Source: Theobroma cacao (Eukaryota > Streptophyta > Magnoliopsida > Malvales > Malvaceae). Taken from it: a DNA stretch of 64,000 nucleotides. The stretch is from positions 23,516,030 to 23,580,029 of the forward strand of contig NC_030855.1 in NCBI RefSeq assembly GCF_000208745.1, in the 5' to 3' direction. Of this stretch, positions 24,072-36,072 are shown piece after piece (the first letter of the stretch is position 1; each line of letters opens with the position of its first letter). The position numbers and the translations under genes were made by a program. The notes beneath the pieces are model-generated. The model did no database searches, was not told where the DNA came from, and saw nothing but the letters and a program-made list of their open reading frames with translations.

Positions 24072-27040
24072 GAAATTGTGTACTAAGCACTACTAAATCC
24101 TTATGTTTATCAACAATTTTTCAGTTTATTTGGTTGCTTGACGCTTAGTGACTTCCCAATAAGTTTCTCAATAGGACTATTATTTGCCATGTCAAATCTA
24201 AATCAGCATTCATAAACAGATGAAAACGGGTTTAGATTGGGACCCCAATCATCACCATTCAAAATCATAAAGCAGAACCAGCAATAAAGGGTTCCAATTC
24301 ACTTTGCTTAATCTAGAATTTACCTTTCATGGCCAAACAAAGCTTTGCCTGTCAAGTCCATGACCCACCTGTTTATTACTACTACTCAACTGCCAAATCA
24401 CCAACTATAAATTTTGCTTGACGTGTAAAAATGTCATTTCTTTCGCAATATTGAAAGTTTAAACGGTGCTGGAGCCCTCAATTATACTGAACCCAACCAA
24501 AGGACTTTGAATTTATTCCATGTACAACTTGCCCCCCCATGAATTTTCCTTAGACATATGACCCACCAAACGCCAACTGCACTAACTGGAAAATCTACTT
24601 TGTATTCTAGTTTAGTTGAATTCTGCAAGCAGCTACCCTGGACTTTCCCACATGGTTTGGGGGCCATTGCCTTGACTTTCTTCGAGATGTTCAGATTTTG
24701 TATTCCAACCAAATGTGGTTTGGTTTAGTTGTGTTAAGCTAAGCTTACTTCCCCAGCTGCTGCCTCACTACTAGTCTACTAATCACTTCCGATACTGTCT
24801 TTTTCTTTTCTCTTAGCCCTTTCTCTTTCTAATCTCTTTTCAGTTTGCCAAACATTTTTCAAAATTGGGTAGGAGTTGATTGCCAGGTGGATACATGCTT
24901 TGTACGGGCTGAGAGCCTTCCTTACCGGTAATCACGCAACTAAAACTTCACTTAATCCAAGGAAAAAGGCGAAAAAAAAAGAAAGCAAAAGCAAAAGCCA
25001 AACAAAAAAAATAAAGGATTTCAATTGATTGGTCAAACACTTACGTTGACAATAAAGCATATCCACACCATTCCTTTGGTTTTTTTACTTAGCAACAGAA
25101 TCTTTTCCTCAATGAATAATCAATCAATTGTCTATAGCCCTCTAAGGGACTAAACCCAAAATCGAGAATGCTAATGCGAACTATTCATTTGTCTTCTTCA
25201 ATCCTCTTACCCTAAAACGCCAAATATCGTAAACTCCAATCCTTTCATGTCTTTATCAAAGAGTTCCCTAAGACTAGACTTGAAGACGTACTTTCATGTT
25301 TTATCATAAACATATAACTCCCAACATTACATTTCTGTAAGAATGTTTAACCCAAGTTGCAACCACATTTAGCTATGGAGAGTTCAACCCTTTTCTTTTT
25401 TTTAATCTTGTCTTGGTTTTGGTTATGTTTATATTGTAGCTGGTTGAGCCATTGCTGCTTGAATTTTCAATGCATGAAGCACAAATGGAGGTGATCAGTC
25501 AGAGGAAGTTTCTTTTCCTTTTACCCTTTTTCTTTTTTTAACTTTGCCCTTTGATATTGGCGCCAATCATATTCTTAAAGTTTATTAAGAAACATCTGGT
25601 GATGACCAGCAGCATTAAATTACAATGAAAAATATGGATGGACATATATCAGTAGCCAGCCCTCAGTATTGATGATGTTGCTAGTTTTGCACTCTAACAA
25701 TATTATGAAGCTTTAAATTGATATTTATGAGAAAAGAATAAGAGATGGGAAAGGGAGAGACAGATTTTAGGTTTGCCTTAGCCCTTAGGATTGCAACTCA
25801 AAACTCTTCCAGCATGCATTTGCATGGCCAAATTCATGTAAATGTAACTACCATTTGGATGCATTTAAATTGGTAGTTAAGGCTGTCTCTCAATTGTACT
25901 GGTTATAAAAAGTTGAGCAACTTGTATATGAAGCAAATTAATTAAGGTAAAGTATGTGATCAGCCGTTTCCATGCCTTGAATTGAAGAAATTATTTTATC
26001 ACAATGTGATTCACATTAAAAGAAAGGGAAATCTTCTCACACATCATGTTGGATTAACTCAAATTTAAACTAATTAAATTTGCTGATAATTAAGCATCTA
26101 ATTCGTGTCAAATGGTAATGTAATACAACATCGATATGAACAAGTTTTTCTACAAATTAATGTAGACCACTACTTGAAAACTTGATAAAAATTCCACAAA
26201 AAAGTGGGAAGTGAGGAGGGACTTTAGCTTAGGTCAAGGCTTCGAATGCGCATGGCACTTTAAAAGCTAGAGAGAGTAGGGTTATGGGGCCAGCTGAATT
26301 GCCTTCTTCCGTGTAGAAAAAGGATGGGTGTGTCCCTAATATTAGACAAAGAGTAGAGGGGCAGCACATGCAGGAGGAACTAAATGTCATTATTTATTGT
26401 CCCCACCCACTCCCCTTCTTCCCCTCAATCCTCGCATCATCACTCGCCGTCCATTTCATGTACATCCTCTCTTACACTAGTCTACAGTTTCTAATTAAGC
26501 AACCCTCGTTCACAATTATGCCTCTGTTCTCTTCTCTCTTTGGTATAGAAGAGATGAAGATGGAAATTAGAGGAGATAAAGTGGAAAGTAGAGTTATATA
26601 GTAGCTAGTACTTTATAACTTTCAGTAAAGAAAATCTTATATTGAATTTGATAAATTGGTATTGTTTTATTCACTCTATCATCCAATATATGCATCAAAC
26701 ATACCCTTGTTGACTATGCCTTAACATTTTGATATTATAAGATCAATTTAGTTTTTGCTTAGAAGATACGAAAGAGTCTTGTCACATGAGCGAATCTTGA
26801 GAGAATGGTAACAAATATTTAAACCTGTTTACCTTGGTGGGGGTGGGGAATGGGATCATAAAGTGCACCAAATTATATTAAAGGAAGAAATAACTATCAT
26901 TAACAACAAACACAAAGGGAAGGGACTCTTTTGTGAAAGTTCTCTCTCGTGCAAGGGACCACAATCATCACCCTCCCCAGTCCAATTTGCACCTAATTGA
27001 GTGGAAAATTTTTACATAGAGAAAACAACGAAGATTGGTC
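24072..27040. other. Intergenic spacer and likely promoter region of the E6-like gene
   Basis: About 3 kb without a supported coding region. Scattered frames of 60-80 codons (for example 24482-24712 lower strand and 26368-26601 upper strand) lack domain-like composition or splice context. The stretch is AT-rich with homopolymer A/T runs. It probably holds the control region for the E6-like gene, but I could not identify individual elements beyond the TATA box given separately. Confidence 0.4.
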
Positions 27041-27044
27041 TTTC

Positions 27045-27052
27045 TATATAAG
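27045..27052 (+). promoter_or_regulatory. TATA box of the E6-like gene
   Basis: TATATAAG lies 114 bases before the ATG at 27159. This spacing leaves a normal plant leader of about 80 bases. A strong TATA box fits a highly, tissue-specifically expressed cell-wall gene. Confidence 0.6.
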
Positions 27053-27158
27053 GATTTTGTATCATCACAATTTTCTCATCAGCCTTAACACTAGCTACCC
27101 TAACACAAAAGGCATTGGCTACTTTCGCTTTCCCTTGCTAGTCGCCGGCCCCCTGATC

Positions 27159-27926
27159 ATGGCTACCTCACCGAAACTCATCCCTATCCTCTTCCTCTTG
27201 GCCTTCTTCTTCATCCAAATCCATGCCAGGGAATTCTTCAGCAAAATCCCAAGAGTCAACAACAATGAGAAAGAGTCGACGACTGTCCCTAACACGAGAG
27301 AGCAAGAGCATGAGACCTTCATCCCCGAGAACGAGAAGACTTCACTTCCCAACAGGGAAGAGGAGACTTTTGGGAGGCAAGAACAAGAGCCGAGGTTTAT
27401 CCCCGAGACCCGAAATGGCTATGGCCTTTATGGACATGAGTCAGGCCAGTTCCCTCCCACCACCACCACCACCACCACCACCAAAGAAACCTACGAACCC
27501 TATGTTACCCCTGTCAAATACCACGCTGATGAACCCTACAACATGATTCCTGAAGCCAACAACAACAACAAGAACACTTACTACTACAACAAGAATACCT
27601 ACGAGACCGAGAAGCAAAACTTGGGTGAGGCCAGGTTCACGGAGAGAGGGTGGAGCACCAAGGAAAACCAGAACAACAACTACTACTACGGCAACAATGG
27701 CTACAACAATGGTGAGAAGCAAGGCCTGAGCGACACCAGATTCTTGGAGAATGGAAAGTACTTCTATGATGTTAAGAATGAGAACAACTATTACGCGAAC
27801 CAGTTCGAGAACTCCAGGGGAGTTGCTTCAAGGAACGAGTACAATGAGAATCGTTACCGCAACATGGGAAGGTACAACCAGAACCAAGAGGAGTTCGAAG
27901 AGAACGAGGAAGAGTTCGAGCCCTGA
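27159..27926 (+). CDS. E6: Protein E6-like (secreted, Asn/Tyr-rich cell-wall-type protein)
   Basis: A single exon codes for 255 residues. Residues 1-23 are a signal peptide (LIPILFLLAFFFIQIHA). The rest is hydrophilic and of low complexity: Glu-rich segments with repeated (R)FIPE motifs, a run of eight Thr encoded by ACC repeats (about 27457-27481), and stretches rich in Asn and Tyr (NNNNKNTYYYNKNTYE, NNNYYYGNNGYNN). Repeated motifs RFTERGW and DTRFLENGKYFYD are E6-like signatures, and the tail is acidic. E6 was described as abundant in cotton fibres; homologues occur in other dicots. The molecular role is unknown, and wall or apoplast location is inferred from the signal peptide. The reading frame extends upstream to 26997 without an ATG, so 27159 is the natural start, backed by a TATA box. 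Confidence 0.9.
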   Translation: MATSPKLIPILFLLAFFFIQIHAREFFSKIPRVNNNEKESTTVPNTREQEHETFIPENEKTSLPNREEETFGRQEQEPRFIPETRNGYGLYGHESGQFPPTTTTTTTTKETYEPYVTPVKYHADEPYNMIPEANNNNKNTYYYNKNTYETEKQNLGEARFTERGWSTKENQNNNYYYGNNGYNNGEKQGLSDTRFLENGKYFYDVKNENNYYANQFENSRGVASRNEYNENRYRNMGRYNQNQEEFEENEEEFEP

Positions 27927-30900
27927 GCTGTGTGCAATCTACCGTCGAGTGAAGAACATCAAGTAAAACAAGTGGTTTTAGATGTTTTAAGTATGGTAAT
28001 TAATTAACAAGGAAAAGAGTAAAGAAGATAAAATTTTATTTATTGGGTCTTGCGGTTAAGTTGTGATCCTTTCATTTCCTGGTTTGCATAGTCCTTTGCT
28101 TTGAAATGCTGAAGGTATGAGAGTTATGTTTTTTCTTTTTTCCTTTTTTTTTTTTTTTACTCTATCAAACAATTTATTGAATAAAAATGTAAGTATACTC
28201 TAATACTAGCTCTTGCTGTTCCTCCTCTAGCTACTTAAATTGCACCAAAAATCCACTTAAAAGAGCTAAAAGCCAAGAGAAAAACAAAATCAACCTACTT
28301 CTTTAGCCTTTAATATTGACATTGATGTTTAATGATGTGCAAGGATTTCAAATCTTGACAGCTTCATCAAAATTCTCTAATCCAAGATTTCAATCATTCA
28401 TGATACTATAATACGATAATACCTTTTAATCAATGAACCCCACTTCACCGACCATAAATCTAATTAAAAAGTTAAATTTGATTAACGTAATGATTACATT
28501 CGTAAAATATTTAAAATTTAATATATTATTACATTTAAGTATTTAATTTAATAATAAATACATGTATCTCAATGTGAAAAATCTCCAAGTTGTTGTATGG
28601 TTATACATATAAACCGATCGATTTTCAACTGCCATGAACGAAGGAAATGTTTCGTTGTGCACCCCCTCCATGTGCTGATATGCGCCCCCCCACCTCCGTC
28701 GCTATCGTTGCAGTACTAACTTGCTTTTGTTCAAAACAGTAGATGGAGCACTTGCAAACCACCACTTGCCAGTGTTTTCCAAGAGAGAGATGAGTGGGAC
28801 TATCCTGATGTTTCTTGCTAGTGCTCTGCTCATCACTCCACTCAACTGTGTAAATGCATGTGCCTTGAGAGGAAAAAGCCACTTGGAATTGTTTCTTATC
28901 CATGCTTTCCTATTCCAACACTGAAAGAAATAAATGTTGGGTAATTCAATTAATTAAAATATGCATGAAACTTTTAAATGCATATTATAGTAAAACTACC
29001 AAATTTATAATTTGTTTTCCCTTACGCATGCTTCTCTCCCCAAACCACCATTTCGGGTCTATTTATGGGCATTAATTAAGAAAGGTAATCCCACCAATTG
29101 ATGGTCAAGGGTAATTAATTATGCTAGCTAGTCGGTAAACAACAAGCAAAGGGGGAAAATATGTAGGGCCACCTACAAGCTCCTCATCATAAAAGAAAAA
29201 GGCAGAAAAATGGAAAATCACGCCTATTCCAATTGGATTGTCTTCTCCGTGAATGACGGATAGACTATGATCTTTTCTTTTCTTGGTATACCTTTTTCCA
29301 ACTTTATTTGTGCTCTCAAGCTTTGGGATCCTTTCTTCTTTTTTGACTTGCAATCCAAAGACTTGTGTTTTGTAGGTCTATATGCCACTAGGGAATGTTT
29401 ATAGTATAATTTTCAGGGTTAGGTTCTGACCTTAATAAGATATTGATAAGAATTACTTCAATTCTGATGGTAACCCAACTAAACTTTGGGGACTAGGGGC
29501 TGCCATAGCAGCAAAGCTGTTCCCGCAATTTATAGGTATAGTGTCTTTATGGGAACCCCATTTCGACAAGGAAGTAACTTATTGACCCCAGAAACAGGAG
29601 CATATAATTGTGGGAGCACTCATGATGCTGGGAATTTCAATGGTTAAAATTGAAGAAAAAAGAATGAAAAATATTGGACCATCTGGAAGAGAAATAATTG
29701 TTGTTACAAACAAATAATGACACCCACCCACACTTCCTCAGTTCCCCCTGTTGCTCCCACCATTGCTAGCTGTATTTCCATTTTATTTCATCATTCTTTT
29801 CAGTGCCCATTGCTTTTTCAGCATTCTTATGCAGATATAATTAAAATAAGTTTGCTTAAAAAATAACATGGAAATGCACAAGCCGATACATCATCATGTG
29901 TTAGGAACTCTTCGTCATTTCTATACAACACTTTTTCAAGTACTGAAGTACTGCTGCTGGAGGCGGATGGATAATAATAATAAATACAGGCAGGTGACCA
30001 TGAAAATAAAAATAGCACTACTACTTAATTTCGGATTCAGTTGATCTGCTTTGCTTTCATTGGAAGTTAAAGACATTAGCTGAGCCAGACCTAAGGAAAT
30101 CAATGAGGAGGTCTATCAGTACGATCACCTCCTCTCTCTCTCTCTCTCTCTCTTTCTCTACCTTTCCCTCTCCGTTGGGTACAAGGGCATCAACTTATTG
30201 GCAGGACGGTGAGAAAGCAAGATGCATAGGGGGGGAACTGGATGGAGCTAGCAGCCCATAATGTTGGCATAAAATCAGGAGGATGTTTTGGGGAGTGTTT
30301 GGCATTAGTCCAAACTATCATGCTGCATTGACTGCATAGGTCGACAGAGAAAGAAAAATCATATTCACAAGCTTTGTGATGACTAGAAATCTTGTTTACC
30401 GCTCTTAACTTTGGTATATCTATTTCTTCCCTAATAAAAAGAAAGTGAGAAAGGAGGGGGTAAGGGATTTTAGAATCCTTGTAACATGAAGAGGAGCAGC
30501 TGTCTTCTTTTGCTAGTTTGAACGGTCAAAAAAAGAAGCATGACCAATATAGAGGTATCTTGTGGAAAGAAAGAAGAGAAAGAGAGGACAATGACACAAT
30601 GGACCAAAGGCCCCTGGGCTAGGCCCAATTTGAGCCCATAACCCACTAGTCCAGTAGGACCAGTAACCCATCTATCCTGGCCCGTCTGGGTTAGTGCTAG
30701 ATTTCAAACTAAAACAAATTTGATTGGGCTGGGGGACTCCGTTGTGGGCTCGTATGCATCCGTCTCTTCCCTTACCATTGCGGAAGACAAATTGAAGGGT
30801 ATTCTATGCAAGTGTCACAACTTGCACACAATGCTTGAGGCTCTCTTGTTTTTAGCCACAAAATTTGAAAGGCTTAGAAATCCAACAAAGCAAACAACTC

Positions 30901-33132
30901 AGCGAAAGTGGTTACTTAACCATCTAAAATTAATCTAATTGGTATTATTTTTTATTAATTTAATGATAAAGAGTCGAACCTGATTAATGTAAACAAAATT
31001 CCAACTCCAGACCAAACGGTAACCTTTTTCTTATTAAATTATGTATTACTTTTAGGTAAAAAAAAAAATGCTAATTCACGGGATCCACGATAACATTGCC
31101 TGTACATCATCCTAGGAGAACTAAACCCTAAGCTAATACTGAAGTAGAGTGCCGTGTTGGTTAGGATCTCGGAAGTAAGGGCGGGCGTCGGTCTCGTTGG
31201 GGGAGTTGGCCAGCTAACGACCAAAACAATACTTTTTCAGTTCTTCTACGGAGCGCCACGTGTGTATGTATTTCTTTTTTCTTTTGGTATTTAGAAAAAA
31301 AAAAAAAGGGGTCCTTTAAACCCTATGCTGACGACCCACTTTGGCCTTTTGGCTTTTCCAACCAATCATTTCTGCTGACCTTTTCCATACGTTTTGTCTC
31401 AACATGTCACTCTCGGATGACTCCAAGTCACCGTCTAGTCCACCCACTCAAGTCCCAACTTGATCCCTTTGTTTTTTCTTTGACCCAAAGCCCCCGACTT
31501 TGGTCAAGACGATGAAAGCAAAATGCCTTAATTTCTCATGCAATTTGTTCATGACCATGACCGCCCCTTCCCCTTGTTTAAAATATTCGATCATTCCATG
31601 AATATTTAACAAAGTCATGATTGATGTCAGGATACCCAAGTAATGAAAGACAAAGCAAGTCTGTTAAGTTGATTTCCAGAATCTAGTATCTTCAAACTCT
31701 TTTCTTTGTTATTTAGTGGTGGCTTTTACTATAATTAACGTCTGAGAATTCTGAGCAGAAATCTCACTAACGTGAGAGTTAAATGGCGAAGAAAGAAAGC
31801 AGAGGATGGTGAAGTTAATGATTGTAACAACCCAAACAGTGATTGATTTCAACTTTTTAACTCCAAATTAATCTGGATAGTGATGTGTTTTTTTTTTTTA
31901 GTTAGCTAAGCTAGAACAAAGAAAAACAATAAACCTTCTTTGAAAAATGAACCACAGCTTTTGGTCCCATATTACTGTCATGACCTGCCTTTCTTAATGT
32001 TTCACCTGTCACCAATGCCCCGCCAGTTACCTCTAAATCAACACCCTCCAGCCCTGAAATTTAAGGAAACAATTCAATGCCGTACTTAAAAATTGGGTAA
32101 GAACCAATTATAGCTCCAACGGCTCTTCAAAGGTAATTCTATGGTGTAGATATATTGAAAAGAGTAATTTACAGCAGAAAGACTAGCCAAGTTTGTGAAT
32201 AGACTAGCCAACAACAATCCCATTTTCTTTTGTTTTCTAGCCTGTTTGGATAATATGATTACTCCATCATGGAATATTGAAACAACCCATATTTCTCCCC
32301 TCTTGAAAATAAAAAATAATAATTACACCATAAGATAATACCAGGACATTTTGATAATTTTCCACTTGCTAGGTGTTCTGCTAATTTAATGCAAGGTGAG
32401 AAACTGTTGGCAGAATACGGTTCAAGGTAAGACACATCATATGATAAGATAATTCAATAATTAATCTTTATCCATCTCTTTATAAAGTTGATAAATTAAG
32501 ATATGTACGACATGTTACTACTAAATTATCAATATCATGATAATAGTATTTTGTGATCAATCACATTTTAGTGATAAATGGACCTGATTAATTCAAAGTC
32601 ATCATGCTTCTGATCCTTAATCTTGTTGCTGACTTAGCCGTTGATTTCTCCTTTTTTTAAAAAATTTTTATAAACATAAACCTAACAACTCAGGGCCATT
32701 ATCTCTGACCTGCTCCATGATGGACCATGAGGAGAATTTTGTTTTGAAAAACATGGCGGTAAATTAGGGTTAAACTGTTGTTGTTAATGTCTGAACAGTT
32801 GCGATTATCTCAAGGTTTAAGGTATTAATGATAATAAAAAATTTGGTTATGAAAATCTTTTCTGATCTGATTACCCATGCTGAACACACCCCCCCCCGGT
32901 GGGACCCACCCCATTCAATGGCTCCTTGTTTAAGGAAGCATCTCCGGGGAGGAACCCAAGCCCAGGCGCTTCTTGACTCTCCTCTTTCCATTAGGACAAT
33001 TTCTTTGTAGTTTAACAGGTACAGGGATATTTGTATTCCGGTGGCAGCATTTTGTTGATCATCTTCTTTATTCACTAAGCCATTTTCATTTGTTTCTTTG
33101 TGATAGAGAGCTCACCTAGCTCAAGCCAGGCC
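27927..33132. other. 5.2-kb intergenic spacer
   Basis: No gene could be supported here. The 3' end of the E6-like gene includes a T-rich stretch near 28141-28158. A (CT)n tract lies at about 30128-30152. GGGCC and TGGGC motifs cluster at about 30609-30740, resembling site-II/UP1 promoter elements, but no convincing downstream reading frame follows. A G-box-like CCACGTGT is near 31256. A C9 run is at about 32888. The last few hundred bases are the likely promoter and leader of the next gene. Confidence 0.4.
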
Positions 33133-34494
33133 ATGGCCACTCAGGTAATAAACCAGTCTTGTTTTCTTATTCATTTTCTATTGGTTCTGTTGATCATGCA
33201 TGTTCAACTTTCCATGATCTTTTGTTCTGATTGTTTTTGCTCTTTGCTGGCAATTAAGAATCGGTTTCTGGGTTTTATCTTACTTTTAACTTACCTGGTA
33301 TATTCCTTTCGTTTCTTGGTTTCTTGCTCATCTCATTTGTGGTTGGAAATAGAAACCGAAAGGAATGCTATCGGTGTTGCAGTAATAGTAACTATGGATA
33401 CTGGCTCAGTGGGGAGTCCGACTTTTACAGATTGTTAGAGAGACGAACAGAGGAATGCTCAATCTGAAAGCTTTTTGAGAACTTTCTTTGGGGACACTAA
33501 ACTGTTTTCATGACTTTTTCTCATCATGGGTAGTATTTGATTTCAATTTTAGAGAAACAGCTATTGAGATATGCTCAAAATTCTGATGCTTAAGGAGAGT
33601 ATTGAGTAGGGACTTCATCTCAGAAGCCTTCTCTGGTTGGCACTAGACAATTACTGATCTGTGATTCCACCGACAGTCTTCCAAAAGAAAGGACAAAACA
33701 TAAATAAATGAAAGTAGAGAGCTGAAAGTGTATCAAAAGCAAGTCATGGTCACAGCTGAGATTTGAATCCAGGCTTCTGATATCTTTACAGCACGAGGTG
33801 TAGTCTAAACAGGGAGAATTGTGCTGCTGGACTCCGGACCTTATCATTATTTGGAATCTAATTCGTATTGCTATTAGATTTTAATGTAAAATTTTAATAA
33901 GTAAATCCTAAGTAATGTTGATGTTTCACTGCTATATTTTAATTGATGAATGTTCCCAGAATCGTGAGATGTCGAATGGCTGGCCACTTGGGCTACAGAT
34001 AATGACCATGAGGCTTCGGTTACAAGAAAGACTACAGGCTGCAGCTCCAACGGTGGAACCATATTCTTTGCACATGCCTTCAAGCAGTTTTTCCTCATTC
34101 TCCTCCTCCAACCTTGACACCGAGGTAATTCCAAGCAACCTTTTCTTCCTCCCTCGTTCTACACACTGAGCAAACATAATGCACTTGTGATATACCATCT
34201 GCTAATGTTTCTTCCATTGCGGAATCGGCCCAGTCCTCAGCATCATTTTTCCAAGACAACAGCGTTTCTCTGGGGAGGCTAATTGGGTTCAGACCACGCG
34301 ACAGAGGAGCACTGTACTTTCAGAACACAATCCATGCTGAAGAGAACAACAGGCTACCTGTAACAGGTGCCTGCAAGGATGTCTCCAGACGACACAATTC
34401 AGATATGTCTCAGGGAATTTGCATCCCACTGATACTAGGCGCTCTGGTAAAGATGAGCAGGAATAGGAGCAAGTCAAAGCAATTGGATGATTAA
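33133..34494 (+). CDS. Uncharacterised plant protein of 145 residues
   Basis: Three coding exons fit: 33133-33144 (only MATQ), 33960-34124 and 34234-34494. Each has GT..AG borders, and together they are in frame. The protein reads MATQNREMSNGWPLGLQIMT..., followed by a Ser-rich stretch (PSSSFSSFSSSNLDTESSAS), a conserved-looking core VSLGRLIGFRPRDRGALYF, and a basic C-terminal part (ICIPLILGALVKMSRNRSKS). No enzyme or binding domain is recognised. Similar short plant proteins exist in my memory without an assigned function. The very short first exon is a weak point. If it is wrong, translation could begin at the ATG at 33969 in exon 2. Confidence 0.65.
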
Positions 34495-34872
34495 GGGTGA
34501 AGAAGCCATTCGATTTTCTTTGATGGCCATGGCATAAAAAAAAAGAATAAAACCCTCGTTGACCACCTCCACCAAATTCTTTTCTGCCGTGTATTCAGAA
34601 ATTACCCATTAATTGTAAGATTGTCACCTTAACAATTTTATTTGTATGGAATTCTTGATTTTCACAGCATTATTTAGAGGGTAGCAAATGGAATCAAGTT
34701 AATCTAGAGCTGCATTTGTAAAATGCAAGGAAATTAACTCCTCAATTTGTCTTGTTAATCGTAAGTTGGCTGCATATTATAGCATAGCTTCATTACTTTT
34801 AATCAATAGAAGTTCCCGTTGTAATGGATTGTCAAAAAATAAAATAATCCATTGTCAAGACTGCTAAATCAG

Positions 34873-34897
34873 CCACGTGGAAGAGAAGCTCCACGTG
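34873..34897. promoter_or_regulatory. Inverted pair of G-boxes upstream of the NFD6-like gene
   Basis: CACGTG occurs at 34873-34878 and again at 34892-34897. The flanks are complementary (CCACGTGGA ... TCCACGTGT), giving an inverted arrangement with centres 19 bases apart. This lies about 140-165 bases before the ATG at 35039. G-boxes bind bZIP and bHLH/PIF factors in plants, so light or ABA control is possible; this is inference. Confidence 0.55.
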
Positions 34898-35038
34898 TCA
34901 GGTAGATGAGCAAGAACCATATGCGTTTCCGTACGAGTGTATACACAGAAAACATCAGCGCTAAATTGTAAAACCCTTGGAAATCTCAAAACCCCCACAC
35001 GAATGCACAAAGCTTCTAAAATCTCCACCACCAAAAAA

Positions 35039-36072
35039 ATGTCCGCCGCCAGGTCCGTCCTCCGTTCCGCCGCTTCCCGAGCGACCGCTGCGACTAGACT
35101 CGCCGCCGGACCCAAGGCAGTGCCGCGACCCGCTCGCTCTCCCTTTCGGGTCTCCAAGCAAAGCCCGTTCTCTTCTCGCATTTTCAGGTAATGGATATTA
35201 ATCCCTCTCTTCAATTTGTTTAGGAAATCAATTAATGATACCAATTTAGAGTTTTGAATAAATTTGAAAAAGGTCACCGGTGGAGATGAGCTGCTGTGTG
35301 GAAACCATTTTGCCGTATCACACAGCCACTGCTTCGGCTTTGCTGACTTCGATGCTGTCCGTCTCTCAACGGAGCTCCGGTTGGACCCCTGAAGGTAGTT
35401 CTATCGGCTCTTGTTTCATGTTGATCTGTTTCTTTTTTTGTGTTTTCAAGGCATTCTAACTTTAACTACATAGAAAGTTTGCTTCTTCTTATGATTCAAT
35501 GAAAGTTGAATGAAGTGAGATGTAATGCTTCTTCGAGTCGTAGTTCCTACTGGGAAGTATTTGCTCCTTAGTTACAGAAGCAAAATGATAAACTTCAAAA
35601 TTTTTAATGATTCCTAAACCTAAACTTTGCAGTGTACCAAATGAGAGGCTTAAGTTTTTCATATCATTTTCATTCTTTATTACATATCAGAATGCAGAGA
35701 AAATGTTGGAGACAAAATACCAAGTAGAAACATGGTAAAGTGAAACTCTTGACTGGTAAATAGTCATTTACTTGATAACACTTAATGAAGCTAAGTTTGG
35801 AGAAAGATTACTCCGAAAACATGTATTAGAAGCTAGAATTAATGATGGAAAGCAGGCTGTCTCTGTGAAGTATGAGCGGCCCATAACAATTGTTGTAGAT
35901 GAGCATCAACCACTCAAAACAGTAGCCAAATGTTGTATATTTGTACTCCCTGTGTCACCTCTTTTTTTTCCCTCCCTTTTTTTGATAGGTAATCGTTGCT
36001 CCTCTGTCTCGTAAATAAATGAAAGAATGTAAATTCTTTTCTCATTTTGTAGGGCAAGACAAGACTAGATGA
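35039..36072 (+). CDS. NUCLEAR FUSION DEFECTIVE 6-like mitochondrial small protein
   Basis: Exons 35039-35187, 35273-35394 and 36053-36072 give 96 residues. The N-terminus is rich in Ala, Ser and Arg without acidic residues ([20 protein letters not shown]), a typical mitochondrial presequence. The conserved family core follows ([20 protein letters not shown], then [19 protein letters not shown]) and the last exon adds QDKTR. The Arabidopsis family member NFD6 is mitochondrial and needed for nuclear fusion during gametophyte development; whether this paralogue shares that role is not known. An ATG further upstream (MHKASKIS...) is in frame, but 35039 has the better presequence. An alternative last exon at 37435 would end the protein as PEDG. 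Confidence 0.8.

Noticed and set aside
24482..24712. Lower-strand frame of 76 codons with several Cys and Trp
   Set aside because: Cys spacing fits no known secreted peptide family and there is no signal peptide.
28625..28903. Lower-strand open frame of 92 codons next to a C/G-rich patch
   Set aside because: Composition is mixed, no exon partners or family resemblance are visible, and the opposite strand is equally open.
33720..33830. tRNA-like T-loop (GGATTCAAATC on the lower strand)
   Set aside because: No matching acceptor stem, D-arm or anticodon stem could be built around it, so no tRNA or tRNA-derived SINE is called.
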